A stretch of 10,602 nucleotides of DNA from Marinosulfonomonas sp. (GCA_022712735.1 JAFLKA010000208.1:1-10602); one strand, 5' to 3'. Positions 1-7,156 are shown, counted from the stretch's first letter. The notes: generated by a model from the letters alone, not told the origin. Numbers and translations are program-made.

Positions 1-850
1 ATTCCAGCGTGACCATCGAGATCGGGGTATGGATGGGCTGTAGCAGGGTCAGGTTGTGGCTGACTTGGGGGCGGAAGGGTTTGATGGTTAACCCGCGTCC
101 CTCGTAGGCGCGGGCGTCCAGCTCGCTGACCACAGAAACGCCCGCCCCTTCGGCCACCAGCATGCAGGCGGCGTTGAACTGGCGCACTTCGATCAAGGAA
201 GGCAGGGTGATGCCGCGGGTTACGAACTGTTCTTCCAGCGTACGAAAAAACTGGCTGTCGCGCCGCGTGTGGATCATGCGTTCATCGGCCAAATCCTCGG
301 GCCAAACCTCGGATGCCGTGGACAGGGGGTGATCTGTTGGCAGGATACAAACGGTGCGCATGTTCACCGGTTTGCTTTCAACCGCCGGATGGCCGGCAAA
401 CCCTTCGGTGATACCGAAATCATATTGCTCGCCGATGATCCATTCCAGAATGCGCTCGGGGCGGTCTGGTTCAATCGTGACGGTGACGCCGGGGCGTGAT
501 TTCAGGAACTGCGCGACCACGCCGGGCAGGTGGCTGGTGGCGAACCCGGGCAGGCAGGCGATGCGCAGGTGACCCGCCTTGCGTTCAGTCAGATCTTTGG
601 TCAGCTCCTCGATGTGGGAAAGACTGTCGAGCAGCCTGTCAACTTCGCCCAGCAGATAGCGTGATTCCTGAGTGGGAATCAGTCGCCCGTCACGCCGCTG
701 GAACAGCTCGAATCCGACCTCGACGGCGAAATGGGACAAAAGCCGACTGACAGCAGGTTGCGAAACACCCAGATTTTCAGCCGCGCGGGTTATGTTTCCG
801 GACTGGGAAACTGCCCGAAAGGCCTCCAGTTGCCTTAATCTAATGGCCAA
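1..850 (-). CDS. LysR-type transcriptional regulator, partial (C-terminus beyond left edge)
   Basis: The minus strand is open for 283 codons from 850 to the window edge. The N-terminus is a typical LysR winged helix-turn-helix: residues 4-11 read RLRQLEAF, followed by TRAAENLGVSQPAVSRLLSH around residues 21-40, then the wing ending GRLIPT near residue 60. The rest is a periplasmic-binding-protein-like effector domain, with LRIACLPGF beginning it and a typical FDxGI-like segment (YDFGITEG) further on. LysR proteins are about 300 residues, so only some 15-25 residues are missing. No ATG fits: an in-frame TAG lies at 866-868, and the TTG at 850 has an AAGGGG Shine-Dalgarno six bases upstream, so I take TTG as the start. 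It is transcribed divergently from ugpB, the usual arrangement for a LysR protein controlling its neighbour. The effector is unknown; G3P, glycerol or a glycerophosphodiester is an inference from context. Confidence 0.93.
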   Translation of the reverse strand, partial: MAIRLRQLEAFRAVSQSGNITRAAENLGVSQPAVSRLLSHFAVEVGFELFQRRDGRLIPTQESRYLLGEVDRLLDSLSHIEELTKDLTERKAGHLRIACLPGFATSHLPGVVAQFLKSRPGVTVTIEPDRPERILEWIIGEQYDFGITEGFAGHPAVESKPVNMRTVCILPTDHPLSTASEVWPEDLADERMIHTRRDSQFFRTLEEQFVTRGITLPSLIEVRQFNAACMLVAEGAGVSVVSELDARAYEGRGLTIKPFRPQVSHNLTLLQPIHTPISMVTLE

Positions 851-856
851 AACCTG

Positions 857-862
857 CCCCTT
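857..862 (-). promoter_or_regulatory. Ribosome binding site for the LysR gene (supports TTG start)
   Basis: On the minus strand AAGGGG sits six bases before TTG 850-848. It is the only good Shine-Dalgarno match between the in-frame TAG (866-868) and the conserved RLRQLEAF start of the DNA-binding domain, and it decides the TTG start. Confidence 0.55.
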
Positions 863-895
863 CGTCTACGTTTCCCACTCAAATCATAACACAAA

Positions 896-923
896 GCTAT
901 AACTTACGTTACAAAACTTTCAA
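896..923 (-). promoter_or_regulatory. Possible sigma70 promoter of the LysR gene
   Basis: On the minus strand TTGAAA (918-923) and TATAGC (896-901) are spaced by 16 bases, leaving a leader of roughly 40 bases before the TTG start. The -35 half overlaps the palindrome at 919-928, which would fit LysR autorepression. This is pattern matching in an AT-rich stretch and has no other support. Confidence 0.3.
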
Positions 924-931
924 TTGAATTA
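900..931. promoter_or_regulatory. Candidate LysR operator region (two short palindromes)
   Basis: TAACTTACGTTA (900-911) is an interrupted dyad TAAC-N4-GTTA. TTCAATTGAA (919-928) is a perfect 10-bp palindrome, and T919 to A931 also satisfies the loose T-N11-A pattern of LysR boxes. The two dyad centres are about 18 bp apart, close to two helical turns, so two LysR dimers could bind the same face. The position, between divergent lysR and ugpB, is where such sites are expected. Assignment to this regulator is inference. Confidence 0.35.
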
Positions 932-942
932 TGTTTCTACCC

Positions 943-958
943 GTGGTTTGCTGACCAC
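943..958. repeat. Inverted repeat GTGGT-N6-ACCAC upstream of ugpB
   Basis: The arms GTGGT (943-947) and ACCAC (954-958) are perfect and flank a six-base centre, about 85 bp before the ugpB start. It could be an operator or a small RNA hairpin in the ugpB leader. It does not match a Pho box or a CRP site. Confidence 0.35.
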
Positions 959-1003
959 AGGAAAGGCTTGGGGGCTGCCGATGATGCCTCTTTGACCTTT
1001 GCT

Positions 1004-1014
1004 TTGTTCAACAA
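1004..1014. repeat. Odd palindrome TTGTT-C-AACAA in the ugpB leader
   Basis: The 11-bp sequence is symmetrical around C1009 and lies 15-25 bases before the ugpB Shine-Dalgarno GGGAGG (1029-1034). A TTGACC hexamer at 992-997 could be a -35 element for ugpB, but no good -10 follows at the right distance. The palindrome may be an operator overlapping the promoter or leader; the evidence is symmetry and position only. Confidence 0.25.
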
Positions 1015-1043
1015 GGTTTTTGTGATCTGGGAGGTCCAATACT

Positions 1044-2348
1044 ATGAAAAGCAAACTATTAGGGTCCGTTGTTGCGGGCGTGATTATGTCCTTTGCAGCG
1101 TCAGCTATGGCGCAAACCGAAATTCAGTGGTGGCACGCAATGGGCGGTGTCACGGGCGAACGCACCGATAAAATTGCCGCTGATTTCAACGCGTCACAGT
1201 CCGAATACAAGGTCGTGTCGGTTTACAAAGGCAACTATACCGAAACCATGACAGCCGCGATTGCCGCGTTCCGCGCAGGCGAGCATCCGAACATCGTGCA
1301 GGTGTTCGAAGTGGGCACAGCCACAATGATGGCCGCCAAAGGCGCGATCTATCCGGTTGAGCAACTGATGAAAGACGTGGGCGAGCCGTTTGATAAATCC
1401 GACTATCTGCCTGCGGTGATTTCCTATTACCAAATGCCCGATGGTGAACTGCTGTCGATGCCGTTCAATTCTTCCACTCCGGTTTTGTGGTACAACAAGG
1501 ACGCGCTAGAGGCTGCGGGCGCAGACGTTCCGGTCACTTGGGCCGACATGAGAGTCACAGCGCAAAAGCTGGTTGATAACGGCATGAAATGCGGTTTCTC
1601 GTTCGGTTGGCAGTCCTGGGTGATGGTCGAAAACTATTCGGCTTGGCACAATCTGGAAATGGGCACCAAAGAAAACGGGTTTGCCGGTTTTGATACCGAA
1701 TTCACCATGGCCAACGAGGCGGTGATCAACCGTCTGGACGATATTGCGTCGATGTCCGAAGGCAATCTGTTCGTCTATGGTGGCCGTCGTGGCGACAGCC
1801 TGCCTTTGTTTACATCGGGTGAATGCGGCATGTGGATGAACTCCTCGGCCTATTATGGTTCGATCAAGGATCAGGCCAAGTTCAACTTTGGTCAGACCAT
1901 GCTGCCGCTGGACACAACCATTGCTGACAAGGCGCAAAACTCGATCATTGGCGGGGCCACGCTTTGGGTGCTGCAAGGCAAGTCGGAAGAGGAAAATAGG
2001 GGTGCTGCAAAGTTCCTGAACTATCTGTCCTCGGCCGAAGTGCAAGCATGGTGGCATCAGGAAACCGGCTATGTACCGATCACAACGGCCGCCTATGAGC
2101 TGTCAAAAACCCAAGGGTTCTATGACAGCAATCCTGGCACCGACACCGCCATTCTGCAACTTAGCCTGAACGCACCGACCCCCGCATCGCGCGGCATCCG
2201 GTTTGGTAACTTTGTGCAAGTGCGCGACGTGATCAACGAAGAAATGGAAGCGTTGTGGGCCGGTGATAAAACCGCCGCCGAAGCAATGGCAACCGCAACC
2301 GAGCGTGGCAATGCCTTGCTGCGCAAGTTCGAGCGGACAGTCAAGTAA
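1044..2348 (+). CDS. ugpB: sn-glycerol-3-phosphate ABC transporter, periplasmic substrate-binding protein UgpB
   Basis: UgpB binds G3P and glycerophosphodiesters in the periplasm and delivers them to UgpAE. The 434-residue length is close to E. coli UgpB (438). Residues 1-23 form a Sec signal peptide (KSK, a hydrophobic core, then SAMA before Q24), with signal peptidase I cleavage expected after AMA. Similarity to E. coli UgpB, judged from memory, is clear throughout: YKGNY (61-65), FEVGTATMMA (88-97), PFNSSTPVLWYNKDA (140-154), GMKCGF (180-185), IIGGATLWV (301-309), WHQETGYVPIT (337-347) and ERGNALLR (420-427). Residues matching recalled E. coli ligand contacts are present: Y65, E89, S144, W189/W192, S268, G304, Y343 and R394. 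The ATG is preceded by GGGAGG nine bases upstream. It is the first gene of the unit and is separated from ugpA by a hairpin, as is common where the binding protein is made in excess. Confidence 0.97.
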   Translation: MKSKLLGSVVAGVIMSFAASAMAQTEIQWWHAMGGVTGERTDKIAADFNASQSEYKVVSVYKGNYTETMTAAIAAFRAGEHPNIVQVFEVGTATMMAAKGAIYPVEQLMKDVGEPFDKSDYLPAVISYYQMPDGELLSMPFNSSTPVLWYNKDALEAAGADVPVTWADMRVTAQKLVDNGMKCGFSFGWQSWVMVENYSAWHNLEMGTKENGFAGFDTEFTMANEAVINRLDDIASMSEGNLFVYGGRRGDSLPLFTSGECGMWMNSSAYYGSIKDQAKFNFGQTMLPLDTTIADKAQNSIIGGATLWVLQGKSEEENRGAAKFLNYLSSAEVQAWWHQETGYVPITTAAYELSKTQGFYDSNPGTDTAILQLSLNAPTPASRGIRFGNFVQVRDVINEEMEALWAGDKTAAEAMATATERGNALLRKFERTVK

Positions 2349-2367
2349 GCCTGCTTAGATAAAAACG

Positions 2368-2400
2368 ACTGTGCCGCCCTGATTTTCGGGGCGGCACAGT
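2368..2400 (+). terminator. Intercistronic hairpin between ugpB and ugpA (mRNA-stabilising or partial terminator)
   Basis: A perfect 12-bp GC-rich stem (2368-2379 pairing with 2389-2400) encloses a 9-base loop. No T-run follows; the next bases are GCGCTTAATG. A strong intrinsic terminator is therefore unlikely, and the rest of the ugp operon lies just downstream. A hairpin here would protect the 3' end of ugpB mRNA or reduce read-through, giving more binding protein than membrane subunits. The structure is seen directly; the function is inference. Confidence 0.75.
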
Positions 2401-2423
2401 GCGCTTAATGCTGGAGTTCCAAG

Positions 2424-3305
2424 GTGCTAAAACGCGTCCATTTCCCATCCTCGTACCTGCCGTATTTGCTGGTGGCGCCACAGATCATTGTGACGCTGGT
2501 GTTTTTCATCTGGCCCGCAAGTCAGGCGCTGTATCAATCGTTGCTGATTGAGGATGCGTTCGGGTTAAGCAGCGAATTTGTCTGGTTTGAAAATTTTGAG
2601 GTGCTGTTTTCCGACAGTCAGTATATGGACAGTTTTATTCGCACCGGTTTCTTCTCGATCTCGGTCGCGTTTATATCGATGTCATTCGCGTTAATACTGG
2701 CCGGTTTTGCCGATCGGGTTATTCGCGGCGCTATGATTTACCGCACATTGCTGATTTGGCCCTATGCAGTCGCGCCTGTTCTGGCGGGGGCGTTGTGGGT
2801 GTTTATGTTCAACCCGACACTGGGCATCATCACCTATTTTCTGGAACTGGTCGGGGTGAACTGGAACCACTACCTGAACGGCTCACAAGCCATGGGGCTG
2901 GTGATTATGGCCGCGGCGTGGAAACAGGTCGCCTATAACTTCCTGTTCTATCTGGCCGCGATGCAGTCGATCCCCAAATCGGTGGTCGAGGCGGCAGCGA
3001 TAGACGGGGCAGGACCGTTGAAACGGTTCTGGACCATCGTGTTCCCGCTGATATCGCCCACCACTTTTTTCCTGATCGTGATCAACGCGGTTTACGCATT
3101 CTTTGACACATTCGGTATTGTCCATGCGGTGACGCAGGGCGGTCCGGCCGGAGCAACCAACATCCTGGTCTACAAAGTGTTTAACGACGGGTTTGTCGGG
3201 CTTGATCTGGGCGGGTCTGCCGCGCAATCGGTCATTCTGATGGCGCTGGTTATTTCAATGACGGTGGTTCAGTTCCGCTATGTCGAGCGCAAGGTGGAAT
3301 ATTAA
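2424..3305 (+). CDS. ugpA: sn-glycerol-3-phosphate ABC transporter permease UgpA
   Basis: This is one of the two inner-membrane permeases forming the G3P channel, and is 293 residues against 295 in E. coli. The start is GTG, with GGAG (2413-2416) seven bases upstream; the ATG at 2408 is out of frame. The N-terminal [10 protein letters not shown] and [10 protein letters not shown] (about 11-37) open the first membrane segment, and several hydrophobic helices follow, as in MalF-type permeases. The cytoplasmic EAA loop that docks on UgpC is at residues 189-210 ([14 protein letters not shown], then PLI). The stretch [15 protein letters not shown] before it and YAFFDTF (224-230) are characteristic of UgpA rather than of generic sugar permeases. 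The stop codon directly abuts the ugpE start, suggesting translational coupling. Confidence 0.96.
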   Translation: MLKRVHFPSSYLPYLLVAPQIIVTLVFFIWPASQALYQSLLIEDAFGLSSEFVWFENFEVLFSDSQYMDSFIRTGFFSISVAFISMSFALILAGFADRVIRGAMIYRTLLIWPYAVAPVLAGALWVFMFNPTLGIITYFLELVGVNWNHYLNGSQAMGLVIMAAAWKQVAYNFLFYLAAMQSIPKSVVEAAAIDGAGPLKRFWTIVFPLISPTTFFLIVINAVYAFFDTFGIVHAVTQGGPAGATNILVYKVFNDGFVGLDLGGSAAQSVILMALVISMTVVQFRYVERKVEY

Positions 3306-4157
3306 ATGATTGAAAACCGCCCCCTTTTGACCATCGCCACCCACATCATCCTGTTGCTGGGCATCGTGATGATCGCCTTTCCGATCTGGATCACCTTTGT
3401 TGCGGCAACCCACGATCAAATCCGTATGACACAGGTGCCTTTGCCGCTATGGCCGGGCACACATTTCTGGGACAATATGAAAGAAACGCTGTTTGACAAC
3501 GGCAATGCGGGCAGCGGTGCTGTGCCGGTCTGGCGCACGCTGCTGAACTCTCTGATAATGGCGCTGTCGATTGCACTGGGCAAGATTTTCATCTCGCTTC
3601 TGTCGGCCTTTGCCATTGTTTACTTCAAATTCCCGTTCCGGATGGCGTTTTTCTGGATGATTTTCATCACCCTGATGTTGCCGGTCGAAGTGCGCATTCT
3701 GCCGACCTTTGAAGTGGTGGCAAAACTGGGAATGCTGAACACATATGCAGGTCTTTCGATCCCGCTGATTGCCTCGGCCACGGCCACGTTCATGTTCCGC
3801 CAAGTGTTCCTGACCATCCCCGATGAAATGCTGGAATCCGCCCGCATTGATGGCGCCGGACCAATGCGGTTTTTCAAGGATATCCTGCTGCCGCTGTCGC
3901 GCACCAATATCGCGGCGCTGTTTGTGATCCTGTTTATTTATGGCTGGAACCAGTATCTGTGGCCGCTGTTGATCACCACAGACACCAGCATGACCACGAT
4001 TGTGATGAGCATCAAACAAATGCTGGAATCAGCTGAATCAAGCCCGCAGTGGAACATCATCATGATGACGGCCCTGTTGGCCATGCTGCCGCCCATTCTG
4101 GTGGTGGTGTTTATGCAAAAGCTCTTTGTCAAAGGGCTGACGGAAACCGACAAGTAG
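3306..4157 (+). CDS. ugpE: sn-glycerol-3-phosphate ABC transporter permease UgpE
   Basis: This is the second inner-membrane permease, 283 residues against 281 in E. coli, of the MalG type. The ATG follows the ugpA TAA with no gap. Hydrophobic segments are evident at about 10-33, 78-106, 112-127, 148-168, 202-224 and 250-270. The EAA loop contacting the ATPase is at 177-198 ([14 protein letters not shown], then LPLS). WNQYLWPLL at 214-222 is the typical C-terminal-half signature of MalG-like permeases that form a pair with a UgpA partner. No truncation or missing motif is seen. A 10-base gap containing AGGA leads to ugpC. Confidence 0.96.
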   Translation: MIENRPLLTIATHIILLLGIVMIAFPIWITFVAATHDQIRMTQVPLPLWPGTHFWDNMKETLFDNGNAGSGAVPVWRTLLNSLIMALSIALGKIFISLLSAFAIVYFKFPFRMAFFWMIFITLMLPVEVRILPTFEVVAKLGMLNTYAGLSIPLIASATATFMFRQVFLTIPDEMLESARIDGAGPMRFFKDILLPLSRTNIAALFVILFIYGWNQYLWPLLITTDTSMTTIVMSIKQMLESAESSPQWNIIMMTALLAMLPPILVVVFMQKLFVKGLTETDK

Positions 4158-4167
4158 GACAATTAAG

Positions 4168-5220
4168 ATGGCAAAGATTAAACTGGATAACCTGCTAAAG
4201 TCCTACGGCGATGTCGAGATATTGCACGGAGTGAATGGCGAGATTAACGACGGTGAATTCGTGGTGATCGTTGGTCCGTCAGGGTGTGGAAAATCCACAC
4301 TGCTGCGAATGATCGCAGGGCTGGAAACCGTGACAGCGGGCGAAGTTTTCATCGGCGATAAGATGGTGAACACGCTGGAGCCTGCCGACCGTGACATTGC
4401 AATGGTGTTCCAGAATTACGCGCTGTACCCGCATATGACGGTCTATGACAACATGGCCTATGGTCTGAAAATCCGTGGCATTCCCAAGGATCAAATCAAG
4501 CGACGGGTGGAAGAGGCCGCCGATATTCTGGAAATCCGCGAATATCTGGCCCGCAAACCCCGTGCGCTGTCGGGCGGGCAACGTCAGCGGGTGGCGATGG
4601 GCCGCGCGATTGTGCGTGAACCCTCGGTGTTTTTGTTCGACGAACCGCTGTCCAATCTGGACGCGAAACTGCGGGTGCAGATGCGTCTGGAAATCCGCAA
4701 ATTGCAAAAACGGCTGGGGGTGACGTCGATTTTCGTGACCCACGATCAGGTCGAAGCGATGACGCTTGGGGACCGTTTGATGGTGCTGAATGACGGCCAT
4801 GTTGAACAGTTCGGCACCCCGATTGAGCTGTATGAACACCCCGCCTCGATTTTTGTTGCCGGGTTTATCGGCAGCCCCGCGATGAATTTCCTGTCGGTAA
4901 AGGCACAGTCGGATAACACGCTTTTGCTTGAGAATGGCACAACGATTATGGGCGGTTCTGGCGGGGGCGACATGACAATGGGCGTGCGCCCCGAACATCT
5001 GGTTGCCGATGATACTGGGCCGATTGGGGTCAAGGTAATGATGCAAGAACAGCTGGGCGCCAACACGTTGATCCACGGGATACTGGAGGGGGCCGGCAGC
5101 GAAATGGTGGTCAGCCTGCCGGGCACGCAAACCGTTGCTGAAGGGGCCGTGGTGCGGTTCTCTGCCCCGCTCGAGGCACTGCATTTCTTTGATATAAACA
5201 ACGGGCAGCGGATCGGCTGA
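4168..5220 (+). CDS. ugpC: sn-glycerol-3-phosphate ABC transporter ATP-binding protein UgpC
   Basis: This cytoplasmic ATPase powers G3P import as a dimer under UgpA/UgpE. It is 350 residues, near the 356 of E. coli UgpC and of the MalK/UgpC class. All ATPase motifs are intact: Walker [10 protein letters not shown] (36-44), Q-loop Q82 in [10 protein letters not shown], signature LSGGQ (134-138), Walker B VFLFDEP (154-160) with catalytic E159, D-loop SNLDAK (162-167), and H-loop H192 in [10 protein letters not shown]. After about residue 235 comes a TOBE-type regulatory region (GVRPEHL, 272-278). In E. coli this C-terminal region allows inhibition by internal phosphate or regulators; whether that holds here is unknown. 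The domain includes a glycine-rich GGSGGGD turn (262-268). The ATG has AGGA about eight bases upstream, and the stop overlaps the ugpQ start by one base. Confidence 0.96.
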   Translation: MAKIKLDNLLKSYGDVEILHGVNGEINDGEFVVIVGPSGCGKSTLLRMIAGLETVTAGEVFIGDKMVNTLEPADRDIAMVFQNYALYPHMTVYDNMAYGLKIRGIPKDQIKRRVEEAADILEIREYLARKPRALSGGQRQRVAMGRAIVREPSVFLFDEPLSNLDAKLRVQMRLEIRKLQKRLGVTSIFVTHDQVEAMTLGDRLMVLNDGHVEQFGTPIELYEHPASIFVAGFIGSPAMNFLSVKAQSDNTLLLENGTTIMGGSGGGDMTMGVRPEHLVADDTGPIGVKVMMQEQLGANTLIHGILEGAGSEMVVSLPGTQTVAEGAVVRFSAPLEALHFFDINNGQRIG

Positions 5221-6176
5221 TGTCAGAGGGCGGTCGCCTGTCGGCGCTGCGGGCGCAGCCCGGCGTGATCCGGCTGCATGGCCATCGCGGTGCGCGCGGG
5301 GTAATGCCGGAAAACACCATGGCCGGATTTCGCTATACGCTGGAGTGCGGTGTAAATGCTGTAGAATTTGACGTGCAGTCTGCCAGCAGTGGCGTGCCTG
5401 TCATTGCGCATAACCCGCATCTGATGCCGGATATGACGCGCGATGCGACGGGGCAATGGCTGGATGCGAAAACGCCGCCGATCAACAGCATGTCACTGAC
5501 GCGGATACAGTCCTATGACTTAGGCGGTTTGCAAGAAGGCTCAGCCTACGGCGCGCTCTATCCTGATCAGGCGTTCATGACGGGGCAGCGGGTTCCGGCG
5601 CTGTCTCAGCTGGCCGAATTGATGGCACAGCCTGAACATGCAGATATCTGGCTGAACCTCGAAATAAAATCAAACCCGTTGCACCCGGAATATTCCCCGC
5701 CAATCCCGGCGCTGGTTTTGAGCGTTCTGGAGGTGGTGCAGGCGCATGACCTGTTGGAGCGATGCATTATCCAGAGCTTTGACTGGCGCATATTGCGCGA
5801 GGTGGCGCTGCAGGCACCCGATAGCGTGCGCTCGTATCTAAGTGACCTGCCCGCCACCGCAACACCGGCGGATGAAAACATCTATGATGGATCACCTTGG
5901 ATGGATGGTTACGTGCTGGCCGATTTTGGTGGCAGCCTGCCGCGTCTGGTTGCGGCGGCGGGCGGGCGGGTCTGGAGCCCGCATTTTTCTGACCTGAACA
6001 AGACGGACCTGAATGAGGCGCATGCGCTGGGGTTGATCGTCAATGTCTGGACGGTGAACACCACACAGGATATGGATGCAATGATTGCGCTGGGGGTGGA
6101 CGGGATTATCACCGACTATCCGGGGCGCGCACAGCGCCAGTTGCTGGCCCACGGGATGCATTGGCGCGACAGTTAG
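5220..6176 (+). CDS. ugpQ: Glycerophosphodiester phosphodiesterase (UgpQ-type, GDPD family)
   Basis: It hydrolyses glycerophosphodiesters such as glycerophosphocholine or -ethanolamine to G3P and the free alcohol. The GDPD-family motifs are present: H22-R23 in HGHRGARG, PENT (30-33, E31-N32), E49-F-D51, and H64-N65 in VIAHNPHLMPDMTRD, then LNLEIK (145-150), IIQSFDW (183-189), VNVWTVN (274-280) and DGIITDYP (294-301). Position 65 is Asn where the family pattern usually has Asp; the catalytic histidines are kept. There is no signal peptide, so it should act in the cytoplasm on substrates brought in by Ugp, as E. coli UgpQ does. At 318 residues it is longer than E. coli UgpQ (247), because of an insert around residues 75-125 and further loops. 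The ATG overlaps the ugpC TGA by one base. The gene order ugpBAECQ matches E. coli. Confidence 0.92.
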   Translation: MSEGGRLSALRAQPGVIRLHGHRGARGVMPENTMAGFRYTLECGVNAVEFDVQSASSGVPVIAHNPHLMPDMTRDATGQWLDAKTPPINSMSLTRIQSYDLGGLQEGSAYGALYPDQAFMTGQRVPALSQLAELMAQPEHADIWLNLEIKSNPLHPEYSPPIPALVLSVLEVVQAHDLLERCIIQSFDWRILREVALQAPDSVRSYLSDLPATATPADENIYDGSPWMDGYVLADFGGSLPRLVAAAGGRVWSPHFSDLNKTDLNEAHALGLIVNVWTVNTTQDMDAMIALGVDGIITDYPGRAQRQLLAHGMHWRDS

Positions 6177-6187
6177 GATGTGAACAT

Positions 6188-7084
6188 ATGGATGCCACCG
6201 CCGCCTTTGCCCGCTATGAAACGCTGCGTCCGCGCCTGCCTGCCGCCAAATTTCCCGACACGACGGCGCAGATCGACAGCTTGCTGGACATCGCGGATCA
6301 AGCCGATGTTTTTGTGTTTGATGCCTATGGTGTGCTGAATGTCGGCGAGGGGCCAATTGCGGGGGCGGCGGCGCGGATCGAACAGCTGCGCAACCTTGGA
6401 AAACAGGTTTTTGTCCTTAGCAATTCGGCTTCCTACACCCGTGTGGCGATGCAAGAGCGGTTTGCGGGACTTGGATATGGGTTTCAGCCGGATGAAATCA
6501 TTTCAAGCCGGGATGCGGCGTTGGACCACGCGGCGAATTACTCGCCAATAAGACGTTGGGGCGTGATTGCACCCGCCCACCACAAGGCATCGGATTTGCC
6601 GTTTGACAGCATCACGCTGGGCGATGATGTGGACGATTACCGTGCGGTGGACGGGTTTTTGTTTCTGTCGGCTGCCCTTTGGACCAACGGGCGGCAAAAC
6701 CTGTTGGGCCAGGCGCTGCTTGACACGCCGCGCCCCGTGATCATCGCCAATCCCGATCTGGTCGCCCCGCGCGAATATGGCCTCAGCCTTGATCCGGGCT
6801 ATTACGGCCATGCCTTGGCGGATGCGACAGGGCGGATGCCGGTGTTTTTGGGAAAACCCTTTGCGCCGGTGTTTCAGCGTATCGAAACCGCCTTGCCCAA
6901 AGCACAGGATCGCGCCCGTATTGTAATGGTCGGGGATACATTGCACACCGACGTTCTGGGTGCATCTGCGCGGGGCTGGAGAACTGCATTGGTGACGGAT
7001 CACGGGCTGTTCGCGGGCAAGGATGTAGCGCCGTTTATCGAGGCATCGGGAATACGCCCCGATTGGCGGCTGGGTTCTATCTAG
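6188..7084 (+). CDS. HAD-superfamily IIA hydrolase (NagD-like), atypical motif I
   Basis: This 298-residue protein has the layout of HAD subfamily IIA. Motif I is FVFDAYGVLN (42-51, presumed nucleophile D45), followed by the PIAGAAARIEQLR cap entry, motif II VLSNSAS (76-82), motif III K223 in GKPFAPVF, and motif IV VMVGDTLHTDVLGA (247-259, D250 and D255). HAD phosphatases usually have DxD in motif I; here the second Asp is Tyr47, as in the DxYGT motif of haloacid dehalogenases. It may therefore be a poor phosphatase or use another chemistry. HAD-IIA relatives include 4-nitrophenyl, phosphoglycolate and G3P phosphatases, so G3P dephosphorylation is a context-based guess. The ATG at 6188 has AGGA nine bases upstream, overlapping the ugpQ stop; an upstream TTG (6161) lacks such a site. 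It is probably the last gene of the ugp operon. Confidence 0.87.
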   Translation: MDATAAFARYETLRPRLPAAKFPDTTAQIDSLLDIADQADVFVFDAYGVLNVGEGPIAGAAARIEQLRNLGKQVFVLSNSASYTRVAMQERFAGLGYGFQPDEIISSRDAALDHAANYSPIRRWGVIAPAHHKASDLPFDSITLGDDVDDYRAVDGFLFLSAALWTNGRQNLLGQALLDTPRPVIIANPDLVAPREYGLSLDPGYYGHALADATGRMPVFLGKPFAPVFQRIETALPKAQDRARIVMVGDTLHTDVLGASARGWRTALVTDHGLFAGKDVAPFIEASGIRPDWRLGSI

Positions 7085-7098
7085 CCCTATTTTCGTTC

Positions 7099-7156
7099 CA
7101 TAAATAACCGCGCTGCAAGCATAAGAGTTTTCTGGCCTGCGGCGCGGATATTTATG
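7099..7156. terminator. Long inverted repeat, probable bidirectional terminator
   Basis: The arms 7099-7116 and 7139-7156 pair in 17 of 18 positions (one G-U, one A-A mismatch) around a 22-base loop. The core is GC-rich (CCGCGC) and the outer part AT-rich (CATAAATA), so each strand reads as a GC stem followed by an AU-rich tail, though there is no long pure U-run. It lies between the end of the plus-strand ugp/HAD unit and the end of the minus-strand glycosyl-hydrolase remnant, where a shared terminator is expected. Confidence 0.7.

Noticed and set aside
905..940. Possible Pho box near CTTTCAATTGAATTATG
   Set aside because: It lacks the two CTGTCAT-like direct repeats at 11-bp spacing; the sequence is better described as a palindrome.
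2401..2423. T-run making the ugpB hairpin a full intrinsic terminator
   Set aside because: Bases after the stem are GCGCTTAATG with no U-tract, and ugpA-ugpQ continue downstream without a visible promoter.
3447..4019. Long minus-strand open frame of 190 codons opposite ugpE
   Set aside because: It lies fully antisense to the well-supported ugpE, is rich in His, Gln and Arg as expected for a shadow frame, and matches no known family.
4279..5184. 301-codon minus-strand open frame opposite ugpC
   Set aside because: Antisense to a complete ATPase with all motifs intact; the composition (many His, Gln, Arg) is that of a shadow frame.
6161..6187. TTG start at 6161 for the HAD gene
   Set aside because: It overlaps ugpQ, lacks a Shine-Dalgarno, and the ATG at 6188 has AGGA at good spacing.
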